NCBI RefSeq assembly: GCF_019091455.1
Contig: NZ_JAGXJN010000014.1
Location: 1-64,000, forward strand
Direction: 5' to 3'
DNA: 64,000 nt
Source of the DNA: Chitinophaga sp. GbtcB8
GTDB taxonomy: Bacteria > Bacteroidota > Bacteroidia > Chitinophagales > Chitinophagaceae
Position numbers and translations under genes: made by a program. The notes under the pieces are model-generated. The model was not told where the DNA came from and made no database searches. It was given only the letters and a program-made list of their open reading frames with translations. Positions 26,723 to 33,808 of this stretch are shown here, piece after piece; within the stretch, counting starts at the first letter, position 1, and every line of letters starts with the position of its first letter.

Positions 26723-26965
26723 ATAAAATAAAATTCTGGTGAAGATTGCATCAGGAAGAGAGGAAATCACATTAATACCACTGGAAAAACCTTCGTTCAA
26801 AAATTTAAGGGAAGGGAGCGATGTGCCGGACAAAATGTTCAGGGATTATCTGATCCTACTGCTGGCAAAAGCTGGCAGGCCATCTGGTTGTATAGAACAA
26901 AGAAACAAACAATGAAAATGCTTTTCATAGTATCAGCATATGAACAAAATGGAACCAGGCTCCCA

Positions 26966-26983
26966 AAGCATCTGCCTGAAAGC
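26966..26983 (+). repeat. 18-base repeat, copy 1
   Basis: AAGCATCTGCCTGAAAGC is identical to 33626-33643, where it forms most of the tRNA-Met terminator. Here the surrounding bases no longer form a good hairpin. Confidence 0.8.
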
Positions 26984-27099
26984 TTTACTACAAGCGTGAC
27001 CGGGAATATTGCCCTTTGATAATTTACCGGTGCTGTTTAAGCAATGATGTATTGAATTTTTGAGGTTAAAAGAAAATAGTGCTTACTGTAAAGATCATA

Positions 27100-27139
27100 A
27101 AACAAAAAACGCCCCGTAATTGCGGGGCGTTTTTTGTTT
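27100..27139. terminator. Bidirectional intrinsic terminator
   Basis: A 17-base-pair stem (27100-27116 with 27123-27139) with GC-rich core CGCCCCG/CGGGGCG, loop TAATTG, and A/T runs on both sides. It can stop the minus-strand gene 27142-27438 and anything entering from the left. Confidence 0.92.
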
Positions 27140-27141
27140 CG

Positions 27142-27438
27142 TCATGGATGCTGATAAAGATGGTAAACAAGGGTTCCTGATGGCGGCAGGCCCGGCCCGC
27201 CATTGGTATATCCCAGCGCTACCAAAGTTCGGTTAACTGGATTGGTGTCGGCATCGCTGACAATTTCTGCATTTGCCAACGTGCTCCAGGCAACAAACTG
27301 GCCGGAGGGGGTGTACCAGGCGTAGTTAATGATGGCAGGTCTTGCTGTTTGAGTTTGGGTCTGTTTTGTGGAAAATGAGCTTAACAGAAAGATCCCGGCG
27401 AATAGTGGGAAAAAGAGAAGGGCTTTCACGTTTTTCAT
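27142..27438 (-). CDS. Small secreted hypothetical protein
   Basis: A 98-residue exported protein starting at M (27438) with a signal peptide (VKALLFFPLFAGIFLLSSFS). The mature part is threonine- and glutamine-rich at first (TKQTQTQTA), then IINYAWYTPSGQFVAWSTL and a glycine/proline-rich end. It has no cysteine. I do not recognise a family. It is a single gene with a terminator immediately downstream; the AT-rich region between 27439 and 27615 should hold its promoter and that of the divergent thioesterase gene. Confidence 0.7.
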   Translation of the reverse strand: MKNVKALLFFPLFAGIFLLSSFSTKQTQTQTARPAIINYAWYTPSGQFVAWSTLANAEIVSDADTNPVNRTLVALGYTNGGPGLPPSGTLVYHLYQHP

Positions 27439-27615
27439 GTGAAAATGTTTAATGGTTAAGAGGAGTATATCATTTAAATCTACAAAACAGATTTGAACAA
27501 TCAAAGAACATTTCAGAACATGTTTGTATGAATTGTGTAACAGCCGGATTATATGGGCAAACGGTATTTACAGGTTTCCCGATTTAAGTTATTTACATAC
27601 ATTAGCGGCGTAAAA

Positions 27616-28041
27616 ATGTTAATCATGGAATATGTAAAAGAATATGTTGTTAATCCTGATCATATAGACGTTCAGGGAATAATGGATGGTCTGTTTTACC
27701 CGTTTTACATGGAATATTGCAGGCATGAGTTTATAAAAGATGTTCTTGGATTTGGCCTCGAAGAAGAAGCAAAAAAAGGAATAAATATGGTTTTGTCTCA
27801 GTATACCATCAATTTCCTTCGTTCCCTCAAGAAGGATGATAGATTTACAGTAACCTGTGAATTGTTTGCGGATAAAAGTGGCAAACCTCAAATACATTTT
27901 GAACAAAAAATAATTCTAAACGGAAAGATCGTTACCAAAGCGGTTTTCACGGGAACCTGTGTACCTGCTACCGGTGGACGGCCATTCCTCCCGGATTCAA
28001 TCAAAGAAAAACTGATCACAGCACCTGTATTGGAATCTTAA
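27616..28041 (+). CDS. Hotdog-fold acyl-CoA thioesterase family protein
   Basis: A 141-residue cytoplasmic protein; ATG 27616 or 27625 (MEYVKEYVVNPDHIDVQG) are both possible, and an upstream frame start at 27553 is less likely. The N-terminal motif DHIDVQGIMDGLFYPFYMEYCRHEFI is like the 4-hydroxybenzoyl-CoA thioesterase fold, in which an Asp or Glu near the start and a long helix define the active site. The C-terminal sheet includes FTVTCELFADKSGKPQIHFEQ. The substrate is unknown. Base composition is AT-richer than in the flanking regions. Confidence 0.7.
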   Translation: MLIMEYVKEYVVNPDHIDVQGIMDGLFYPFYMEYCRHEFIKDVLGFGLEEEAKKGINMVLSQYTINFLRSLKKDDRFTVTCELFADKSGKPQIHFEQKIILNGKIVTKAVFTGTCVPATGGRPFLPDSIKEKLITAPVLES

Positions 28042-28083
28042 TAAAGTACAATCCGGCAAATACAGGGATAAATTAAACCCAAA

Positions 28084-28449
28084 ATGAAATTTACAAAACT
28101 GGTCCCCAATATATTTTATACAGACATTAAAGTAGGCCTCCGGCTTTTTGTTGAATGCCTGGAGTTTAGTATTGGGCACGATGAATTGAGCTCTGAAGAT
28201 CCTTTTTGTGTGATTGAAAAAGATGAATTGCGTATCAACCTTTTTCAAAATAAGGAGTATGCAGAAAAAGACCGGCCTGAATTCAGGCTGGTAACAACTA
28301 ATATTGATGAGGTGTATAAAAAGGTAGCATCAACGCATCCGGAATTACTGCATCCCAATCTCAACAAAATTACACTCCGGCCATGGGGCGCCAGGGAATT
28401 TGCATTGAAGGATGAATCCGATGTTTGTATGATCATTCAGCAATGGTAA
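28084..28449 (+). CDS. VOC-family (glyoxalase/bleomycin-resistance type) protein
   Basis: A 121-residue protein with the beta-alpha-beta-beta-beta pattern of the vicinal-oxygen-chelate fold: LVPNIFYTDIKVGLRLFVEC at the start, a middle FCVIEKDELRINLFQN, and a C-terminal PWGAREFALKDESDVCMIIQ. The metal-binding residues typical of glyoxalase I are not all evident, so it may be a binding protein or a resistance-like protein. It lies 42 bases behind the thioesterase gene on the same strand, probably in one transcript. Confidence 0.75.
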   Translation: MKFTKLVPNIFYTDIKVGLRLFVECLEFSIGHDELSSEDPFCVIEKDELRINLFQNKEYAEKDRPEFRLVTTNIDEVYKKVASTHPELLHPNLNKITLRPWGAREFALKDESDVCMIIQQW

Positions 28450-28462
28450 TTGCGGGTAGTGT

Positions 28463-28675
28463 TTATTCGCCATCGGGATCCACCACATCTGTTTGGGCTA
28501 CACGCCCAACCTGTCCATCCTCCAGCCGTACCTTTATCCCTCTTGAATGATAGGCTGCTGATGTAAGCAGATCTTTAACAATGCCGTATGTTAACTTACC
28601 ATTTCGCTGATCTTTTTTAAGGATAATGGCTACTTCCAGTCCGGGATAAATGTCTTTTCTATATTGGCCATCCAT
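28463..28675 (-). CDS. ywbE: YwbE-family protein
   Basis: A 70-residue protein with the pattern of the YwbE/DUF2196 family: YPGLEVAIILKKDQRNGKLT, IVKDLLTSAAYHSRGIKVRL and EDGQVGRVAQ. The family consists of small, widely conserved proteins without a firmly known function, possibly nucleic-acid-binding beta-barrels. It converges on the VOC gene with a 13-base gap. Length is normal for the family. Confidence 0.85.
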   Translation of the reverse strand: MDGQYRKDIYPGLEVAIILKKDQRNGKLTYGIVKDLLTSAAYHSRGIKVRLEDGQVGRVAQTDVVDPDGE

Positions 28676-28768
28676 ATGTTTTCTGTTTATCAGTTGTAAA
28701 ATTATTGAAGGAAAACATCATTATGAAAACTTATGTATGATCTTTATCCAGGTGGAGAAGCCTTTACA

Positions 28769-29365
28769 TCAAATTTTCGGTGCTTCTGGCCTTAGATATA
28801 GTAAGAAACAACCACAGATGATGGAAAATCCAAGGCCAGGATGCCAGAAAGCCAGGCCGGATGCTGACAACGCCAAAAGCAGGGTACCAATGGAACGCAG
28901 GCGGAATAAGCGGCGGGCTCTTTCATTATCATGGCGAAAATGGGGGATAGTTTGATAGATGAGGCCGAGATAGGTAAGGTTTACCAGGAAAAAGATAAAA
29001 GCATACATGGCAACCGGCACTGCTTCCAAACGGGTATCGGCCATCCAGGAGGTGAGAAAAGGGATCAGGGAAACAACAAACATGTGGCCGAAATTTGACC
29101 ATATCAATCTCGATGTTGCATGCTTTGCATTTTTCAGCAGATAGTGGTGATTTACCCAGACGATAGCAATAAACAAATAGCTGGCAGCATAGCTGACCCA
29201 TGTTGGCCACAGATGGCTCAATGCCTTAAATGTTGCCGGTTCCGGCTTTTTTAGGTCGAGCACCATAATGGTGATGATTATGGCGAAAATGCCATCAGAA
29301 AAAGCATTGATCCGTTCAAGGCTTTGTTCCCTGGATCGGTTCATTTCAGTTATGACGTTTCCCAT
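28769..29365 (-). CDS. TMEM175/DUF1211-family potassium-channel-like protein
   Basis: A 198-residue integral membrane protein with about six hydrophobic segments. The first helix carries RINAFSDGIFAIIITIMVL, containing the FSDG signature of the TMEM175 family, whose bacterial members form potassium-selective channels as tetramers. The length corresponds to one repeat, as in bacterial homologues. The C-terminal part (LFRLRSIGTLLLALSASGLA) completes the bundle. It is a stand-alone gene; regulation cannot be read. Confidence 0.88.
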   Translation of the reverse strand: MGNVITEMNRSREQSLERINAFSDGIFAIIITIMVLDLKKPEPATFKALSHLWPTWVSYAASYLFIAIVWVNHHYLLKNAKHATSRLIWSNFGHMFVVSLIPFLTSWMADTRLEAVPVAMYAFIFFLVNLTYLGLIYQTIPHFRHDNERARRLFRLRSIGTLLLALSASGLAFWHPGLGFSIICGCFLLYLRPEAPKI

Positions 29366-29656
29366 AGCTGTTGCATTTTATGTGTTTAGGAATACCTGGA
29401 TGTTTTCTCTGCCTTGCTGAGACAATTTCCGCTTCCGGGCGTTCCTGTCAGAAATCGCCCATTTGCCGAAAAAACTAGCCAGCCGAAAGACCCTAATTAC
29501 TGCACTCACAGTAAGAGCGTAGCACGATAATCAACTAAGACACAAAATTAACAGCTATTTGGTTAAACAATTCTCCCGTTCTGTATCGGGAACGGGAGAT
29601 GTTTAACCAGCTTGCAGACTAACAAATTGTAGCTTGAATAGTGTATATACCAGGAT
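29366..29656. other. 291-base intergenic region with a large hairpin
   Basis: No gene is visible. The striking element is an inverted repeat at 29560-29609 listed separately. The remaining sequence lacks recognisable motifs. Confidence 0.55.
29560..29609. repeat. 19-base-pair inverted repeat
   Basis: An outer stem TGGTTAAAC (29560-29568) pairs with GTTTAACCA (29601-29609), and an inner stem TCTCCCGTTC (29572-29581) pairs with GAACGGGAGA (29590-29599), around an 8-base loop. It lies just downstream of the methyltransferase gene on the minus strand but has no T run, so it may be a terminator without a U-tract, an mRNA stabiliser or a protein-binding site. Confidence 0.7.
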
Positions 29657-30505
29657 CTAAGTAGTGGCAACCAGTATTGGTTCGGCATTCGATAAGGAAA
29701 GTCCATCCTCCCTGCCGGCAAAATACTTACCTGAGAGGTCACTCCCTGATACAATTTCTGCATTCCGCAAACCCGCTTTAGCAGAAAGCTCCAGCATCTG
29801 CTCAGGTGTAAAAAAGCTGAGAAATGGCGTCCCTGCCGCCGCAGCTCCTTTCATGGCCATCTCAAGCAAACGTTGTTCGTCTGGATGCAGCAGGTCTTTC
29901 GGTAACAAGAACGACATGGCTAATGTAGAATGCGGGGCCAGGGATGCAACCTGCTGAAGCATACCCAGTACCGCCTCCTGTGTAAGGTACATGCTGACGC
30001 CGGTACAGGCAATGATTGCCGGGCTGTTGGTATCAAAACCGGCATTTTCCAGTGACAAAAGCCAGTTGGTATTTTTTTCAAAATCAACCGGAACGAACCG
30101 CAATCCATCTGGTATACCTAAGCCGAGTGCAACCAGGCGCTGCTCTTTCCATGCCTGTGTGCCGGGTTGGTCAATTTCGTAAACTGTTATTTTTGAGCCA
30201 AGCTCCTTTCGCCGTAAGGCAAAGGTGTCAAGGCCGGCGCCCAATATAACATACTGATGTATTCCACGATTAACGGCCGCTGCAACCAGATCTTCTACAA
30301 ACCGCGCCCGCGTAACTATTGACAGGCGTGCCTGCCGGGTGCCTTCAGGATGCATGTCCGGCCGCTGTTGCCAGTTTGCTTCCGGGCCTGCCAGCTGCAG
30401 GCCGAGTTCATCTTCCAATATGTGTGGCGGTGCATCTACCTGCAGATGTAATGCTCTCCATAAAGCCACGCGCACGGCGGTATTATCCGGAATTGTTTTT
30501 TGCAT
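29657..30505 (-). CDS. Class I SAM-dependent methyltransferase (TIGR00027/PPM type)
   Basis: A 282-residue cytoplasmic protein of the leucine-carboxyl-methyltransferase-like family. It has the early RPDMHPEGTRQARLSIVTRA, the SAM-binding YVILGAGLDTFALRRKELG, VYEIDQPGTQAWKEQRL, and VSMYLTQEAVLGMLQQVA. Members methylate carboxyl or hydroxyl groups, some in secondary metabolism; the substrate is unknown. A VOC protein gene lies 36 bases upstream on the same strand, possibly co-transcribed. It is GC-richer than the gene block 27.1-28.4 kb. Confidence 0.85.
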   Translation of the reverse strand: MQKTIPDNTAVRVALWRALHLQVDAPPHILEDELGLQLAGPEANWQQRPDMHPEGTRQARLSIVTRARFVEDLVAAAVNRGIHQYVILGAGLDTFALRRKELGSKITVYEIDQPGTQAWKEQRLVALGLGIPDGLRFVPVDFEKNTNWLLSLENAGFDTNSPAIIACTGVSMYLTQEAVLGMLQQVASLAPHSTLAMSFLLPKDLLHPDEQRLLEMAMKGAAAAGTPFLSFFTPEQMLELSAKAGLRNAEIVSGSDLSGKYFAGREDGLSLSNAEPILVATT

Positions 30506-30541
30506 AGACTAATTGTTTACATCATGAATGAGAACATTGAC

Positions 30542-30946
30542 TCAGAAAAGGATTAACTGCCAGGAAAAATTGTATTTGTCTGAAAAGAAAGCAAACTTAC
30601 GGCTGAAGCCATAACTATCCAGCGGCATCATCATGTGGCCTCCTTTTGAGAGTGACTGATAAAGCGTTTCAATTTCTATATCAGTTTCACAGTTTACGGC
30701 TATGGATACAGAAGAATTAAAGGAATAGCTGCCCTGTGGATCATCTGCTGCCATATATTCTCTACCTCCCAGTGAAAAAAGCACATGTTTGATCAAACCT
30801 TTTTCGGCGCCCGGCTCGCCCGGTTCAAATGCTTTTATCTCCTTTATTTCTGAATTGGGAAGGAGCGATGTATAAAATGTAACGGCCTCTTTCGTCTTCC
30901 CGCAATTATCGCCGGTAAACATCAGGAATGGTATCGTCTTTTGCAT
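30542..30946 (-). CDS. PhnB-like VOC-family protein
   Basis: A 134-residue protein with the PhnB/3-demethylubiquinone-methyltransferase-like VOC pattern: PFLMFTGDNCGKTKEAVTFY, a middle VLFSLGGREYMAADDPQG and a late GGHMMMPLDSYGFSRKFAFF, then a C-terminal FSWQLIL. These proteins have a glyoxalase fold, and their activity is mostly unknown. It is the first of two co-oriented genes with the methyltransferase 29657-30505, 36 bases apart. A relation between them is not shown. Confidence 0.83.
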   Translation of the reverse strand: MQKTIPFLMFTGDNCGKTKEAVTFYTSLLPNSEIKEIKAFEPGEPGAEKGLIKHVLFSLGGREYMAADDPQGSYSFNSSVSIAVNCETDIEIETLYQSLSKGGHMMMPLDSYGFSRKFAFFSDKYNFSWQLILF

Positions 30947-31020
30947 AAGTGTTCATTTAACTTAGGGCAAAGGTACCGGCTGCAATTAGTTTGAAATTGT
31001 ACAAAAGCGACAGGCATTTT

Positions 31021-31815
31021 CTATGATTGCCATTCCGGAAAACCAGGCATCCGTTCAATGGTTTTACGCAGGTAAATGCGGGGGCTTGCTCCTGAGAACA
31101 GTTTAAAGTCGCGGATAAAATGAGACTGGTCATAGTAACCGATCGAATGCGCAAGATCTGTGAGGGAATGAAACCTGCCCTGCCGCAAAAATGCCAATGA
31201 GGTTTGGAACCGGCAGATACGTGTAAACAGGCTGGGGGCAATACCTATATGTGAGTGAAAGAGCCGTTCAAGCGAACGTCCCGATAAGTTGAGATCATGC
31301 AGTACACGGGATAAATTTGTGCCCTGTTGCAGCGCGTCAACAGCATATTCCACTTTTTTATTTCCACCTTCGTGACGGCGCACCTGTGCAAGCAGAAATG
31401 TAGACAAGCAATCAACCTGTTGTTGTAACGAGCTGCAATTGAGCAGCTGTTCTGTTAGAGATGTCTTGGTAAGCTGAGAGATACATGTATTTTGATGGGT
31501 CAGCTCATTTGCATTTAAGCCAAAGACTGATTTAAGCGCTGTTGGCTGAAAGCTTACGCCAATAGTGCGAAAACTGCCATAGCAATGTAATTGCCCATAC
31601 TGTTTCGCCTGACCGAAAACAAATAACTGCGGCAACCGTTCTCCTTCAAAACCGGCGAATGCTTCCGGTTTCTCCTGAAAAATAAGTCCGGGTATACCAT
31701 TACACATCGCAGTGAAGGTCTTTGGCGATACATCATCCGTTTGATCCTCCAGCATCCAGAAATGGCGGACATAATTTTTGAGGGATGCGGGAGGAGGAAT
31801 TATCTGGAAGTTCAT
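31021..31815 (-). CDS. AraC-family transcriptional regulator (DUF6597 N-terminal domain)
   Basis: A 264-residue regulator. The N-terminal part (PPASLKNYVRHFWMLED; QLFVFGQAKQYGQLHCYGSF) is of the DUF6597 type that precedes AraC domains in many Bacteroidota. The C-terminal AraC/XylS domain has two helix-turn-helices: NLSRVLHDLNLSGRSLERLF and SLTDLAHSIGYYDQSHFIRD, with the typical FKLFSGASPRIYL at the end. It lies 74 bases upstream of the PhnB-like gene on the same strand and may control that group. The ligand is unknown. Confidence 0.9.
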   Translation of the reverse strand: MNFQIIPPPASLKNYVRHFWMLEDQTDDVSPKTFTAMCNGIPGLIFQEKPEAFAGFEGERLPQLFVFGQAKQYGQLHCYGSFRTIGVSFQPTALKSVFGLNANELTHQNTCISQLTKTSLTEQLLNCSSLQQQVDCLSTFLLAQVRRHEGGNKKVEYAVDALQQGTNLSRVLHDLNLSGRSLERLFHSHIGIAPSLFTRICRFQTSLAFLRQGRFHSLTDLAHSIGYYDQSHFIRDFKLFSGASPRIYLRKTIERMPGFPEWQS

Positions 31816-31892
31816 GCGATGATTTTTCAGGTGTAAAGATACGACGTAACCAGAGTATAGGTAATTGCATTAAAAAAGCCATTATGGTTGTA

Positions 31893-31900
31893 TATATTTG
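31893..31900 (+). promoter_or_regulatory. -7 promoter element TATATTTG close to a start codon
   Basis: TATATTTG matches TAnnTTTG and ends 6 bases before the ATG at 31907. A TTG at 31865-31867 lies 25 bases upstream of the element, somewhat further than usual. If used, the transcript would have almost no leader. Confidence 0.4.
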
Positions 31901-31906
31901 ATAGCG

Positions 31907-32587
31907 ATGAGGCTATTAACAGAAAATGAATTAATCTGGTCTTCCATAGTTGCTAACAACCGCATGAATCGCAAGCGAAATGCCAGCGGGATAAACAGCT
32001 ATGAAAGAGAGCTGAAATTTAAACCGGAAGTATATTTGAACACCTGTCTGAAGCAGCAGGGGCATGTAAAATGGCTGGACTTATGCTGTGGAGAAGGTAA
32101 TGCATTAATTCAATATGCCAGGGAGTTAGCAGACAAGGGGTCTCAGCATCGGGGCACACTGCTGGGAATTGATCTTATAGACCAGTTTCAGCCAATCCCA
32201 TCATTTGTCAGCTGCCTGCGATTTCAAATAAGTTCCCTGGTTAACTGGGAAAATGAAGATCAGTACGATCTGATCACCTGTGTTCACGGACTTCATTACG
32301 TTGGGGACAAGCTTAAGGTATTATCGCAGGGATTAAGATCTGTTAGTGATCAAGGATTAATTATGGCTAATTTGGATCTCAATAATGTTAAGATTGAGGG
32401 AGATTCGAAGGGGCAATATTTAAAAAAGTTGTTTATCGAGAATGAGATTGAATATAATGTCCGGAGAAAGCTAATTATTTGTAAGGGGTCAAGAAATATT
32501 AATTTCAACCTAACTTATAAAGGTGCAGATGACAAGACCGGACCTAATTATACAGGACAAGATGCGGTGGATTCTTATTATTCTTAA
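31907..32587 (+). CDS. Class I SAM-dependent methyltransferase
   Basis: A 226-residue protein; ATG 31907 is preferred to TTG 31898. The SAM-binding motif is WLDLCCGEGNALIQYA, followed by LLGIDLIDQF (acidic end of strand 2) and YDLITCVHGLHYVGDKLKVL (motif post-II). It ends with TGPNYTGQDAVDSYYS, a tail I have seen in Bacteroidota methyltransferases. It is the only gene on its transcript and is followed by a terminator. The substrate is unknown. An AT-rich composition from residue about 140 onwards is notable. Confidence 0.8.
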   Translation: MRLLTENELIWSSIVANNRMNRKRNASGINSYERELKFKPEVYLNTCLKQQGHVKWLDLCCGEGNALIQYARELADKGSQHRGTLLGIDLIDQFQPIPSFVSCLRFQISSLVNWENEDQYDLITCVHGLHYVGDKLKVLSQGLRSVSDQGLIMANLDLNNVKIEGDSKGQYLKKLFIENEIEYNVRRKLIICKGSRNINFNLTYKGADDKTGPNYTGQDAVDSYYS

Positions 32588-32617
32588 CAGGTTAGGGGAG
32601 AATAATAAAAACAAAAT

Positions 32618-32649
32618 GGCTTCCAGGCAACCGCCTGAAAGTCTTTTTT
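32618..32649 (+). terminator. Intrinsic terminator after the methyltransferase gene
   Basis: An 11-base stem with one mismatch (32618-32628 with 32633-32643) around a short loop, followed by six T. Its sequence resembles the tRNA-Met terminator at 33611. Confidence 0.85.
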
Positions 32650-32878
32650 CTTGTACGCAACGATAGGCTCTGACAGGAAAGAATAGCCTAATGATAGGAA
32701 AAGCTACATAAAAATATGGGCAAGGATGCTGATACCTTTCTTCTTTTTCATAGCGATTATCTGTGCTTGAGTTAGACCTGGCATTACTCCCACCTATTCA
32801 GGTGCCGGTAGTAATGTAATATTTATAAAGTCACAAATTGGGTGAAACTTCATCCCCGGGTTATTCCTGTTCATTTGA

Positions 32879-32992
32879 TTTGAGAAGGAGCGATGGTTTG
32901 AACACCTCATAGAATTGGCAGAGGGATCGAATGCAATCAGTTTATTGATGGAAAGAATACAAAAGGATTATATAAATTACTTTTCAATTTAG
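32879..32992 (+). pseudogene. C-terminal remnant of an unidentified gene
   Basis: The frame opens after a TGA at 32876 and reads FEKERWFEHLIELAEGSNA, then ISLLMERIQKDYINYFSI and TAG. The composition is protein-like, with an amphipathic helix pattern, but there is no start codon or ribosome-binding site of its own. It directly precedes the possible immunity gene, so it may be the tail of a lost partner gene. Confidence 0.45.
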
Positions 32993-32997
32993 ATTCA

Positions 32998-33324
32998 ATG
33001 AAGGAACAAGAAATGAACTTAAATATCAGATATGATGCCCCTGATGAAGTTTGGGATAAAGTCCCTGTAATTTATGCACAACTTAACGGTTGGCTGGGAT
33101 ATGGCACTGGTGGTGATCATGGTGAAAGAGGAGTGCCATACTGGTTTAGTTTCAACGAGAATGAAAAACATATTTGCGCATCAGTGGAACCTGGCGGACT
33201 TCAATTTGCCGGGCTAATGGATACCGAAGAATGGGACATATGGGTTAAAGCCATTAAGGAAATTGCAACAAAAGAACTAGGCTATAAAGTTGGAGAAATC
33301 GAACAGGGAGAGGTGGATTTCTGA
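32998..33324 (+). CDS. Small acidic protein, possible immunity protein
   Basis: A 108-residue soluble, acidic protein. It contains YDAPDEVWDKVPVIYAQLNG, GYGTGGDHGERGVPYWFSF, CASVEPGGLQFAGLMDTEEW and a C-terminal amphipathic helix (WVKAIKEIATKELGYKVGE). Size, acidity and isolated position behind a gene remnant are reminiscent of immunity proteins from polymorphic-toxin loci; I cannot name the family, and no toxin gene is present. If correct, it would be an orphan immunity gene. The assignment is inference. Confidence 0.6.
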   Translation: MKEQEMNLNIRYDAPDEVWDKVPVIYAQLNGWLGYGTGGDHGERGVPYWFSFNENEKHICASVEPGGLQFAGLMDTEEWDIWVKAIKEIATKELGYKVGEIEQGEVDF

Positions 33325-33407
33325 CATTGGGCAATTCAGGCAATTTGCGATTATTTCAAATTTAGCAGGGAGGAGATAGTGCCCAATGCACCCCGGTTCT
33401 TCAATAA

Positions 33408-33527
33408 AAAAGCCCGACAACAAAGAGAGGAATTATGAATATTCAAAGCGATAAAAGTAAATCATAAGCTATCCACCGGAGACCTTAAGAACCGTGACAA
33501 TTAGAGGATGACATATCTCGGGCTTTT
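33408..33527. other. Candidate structured RNA or split terminator
   Basis: AAAAGCCCGA (33408-33417) and TCGGGCTTTT (33518-33527) are perfect inverted 10-base arms 100 bases apart. Brought together they make a stem ending in T residues, as for a terminator whose loop was enlarged, or the closing stem of a small RNA about 120 bases long. Confidence 0.35.
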
Positions 33528-33610
33528 ATCACCAATAGCATTACCATGTTTATTATCTAAGCAAACAATATAGAATAGGATAATTGGCAAGTCGTACCGA
33601 CATTGTGCTT

Positions 33611-33644
33611 AAAAAAAAGGCTTTCAAGCATCTGCCTGAAAGCC
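33611..33644 (-). terminator. Terminator of the tRNA-Met gene
   Basis: On the minus strand, GGCTTTCA pairs with TGAAAGCC around a 10-base loop, followed by eight T. It lies 14 bases behind the tRNA 3' end and contains the second copy of the 18-base repeat (33626-33643). Confidence 0.85.
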
Positions 33645-33657
33645 TCCTAGAAATTCG

Positions 33658-33731
33658 TAGCGAGAAAGGGAGTTGAACCCTTGACCTCAGGGTTATGAAT
33701 CCTGCGCTCTAACCGCCTGAGCTACCTCGCC
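33658..33731 (-). tRNA. tRNA-Met (anticodon CAT)
   Basis: A 74-base cloverleaf on the minus strand. The acceptor arm is GGCGAGG with TCTCGCT (two G-T pairs) and discriminator A. The D-arm is GCTC/GAGC, the anticodon loop TTCATAA, the variable loop AGGTC, and the T-arm AAGGG-TTCAACT-CCCTT. The last anticodon-stem pair is A-C. CCA is not encoded. CAT could also be read by tRNA-Ile2 after lysidine modification or by the initiator. The acceptor and body resemble elongator tRNA-Met of Bacteroidota, and the initiator's three G-C pairs next to the anticodon loop are absent. Confidence 0.9.
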
Positions 33732-33808
33732 ATATAAGCCCCTCTTTTTACGGAGGGAGTGCAAAGATAATGGTCAATCCTGAAATATCAAAAACTAATC
33801 AATTTTTC

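Larger units (their letters stand above)
26448..27141. other. 694-base intergenic region
   Basis: It contains the upstream region of the GH95 gene with a palindrome at 26711, an 18-base sequence (26966-26983) that recurs near the tRNA-Met, and a strong bidirectional terminator at 27100-27139. A plus-strand frame of about 70 codons ends near 27019, but its composition does not look coding. No gene is called. Confidence 0.6.
32588..32997. other. 410-base intergenic region with a gene remnant
   Basis: Besides the terminator at 32618-32649, the 3' part (32879-32992) encodes a 37-residue open tail without a good start, ERWFEHLIELAEGSNAISL and so on, ending six bases before the next ATG. It looks like the C-terminal remnant of a lost gene. 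A 26-codon minus-strand frame near 32719-32796 (MPGLTQAQIIAMKKKKG) is open but unsupported. Confidence 0.5.
33325..33657. other. 333-base intergenic region with a long-range inverted repeat
   Basis: Apart from the inverted repeat 33408-33527 and the tRNA terminator at 33611-33644, no gene is seen. A ten-codon frame (ATG near 33435) behind GAGAGGAATT is too short to call. Confidence 0.5.

Noticed and set aside
26819..27021. Plus-strand frame of about 70 codons in the large gap
   Set aside because: No start signal, odd composition, and it includes the repeat at 26966; not called as a gene or transposase remnant.
29657..30946. Two neighbouring genes whose proteins both begin MQKTIP
   Set aside because: The codons differ and the folds are unrelated, so it is most likely coincidence, not a duplicated start.
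32719..32796. 26-codon minus-strand frame MPGLTQAQIIAMKKKKG...
   Set aside because: No ribosome-binding site or promoter was found and no family is recognised; too short to support.
33658..33731. tRNA gene as an initiator tRNA-Met
   Set aside because: The three G-C pairs beside the anticodon loop that mark initiator tRNAs are missing; elongator tRNA-Met is preferred.
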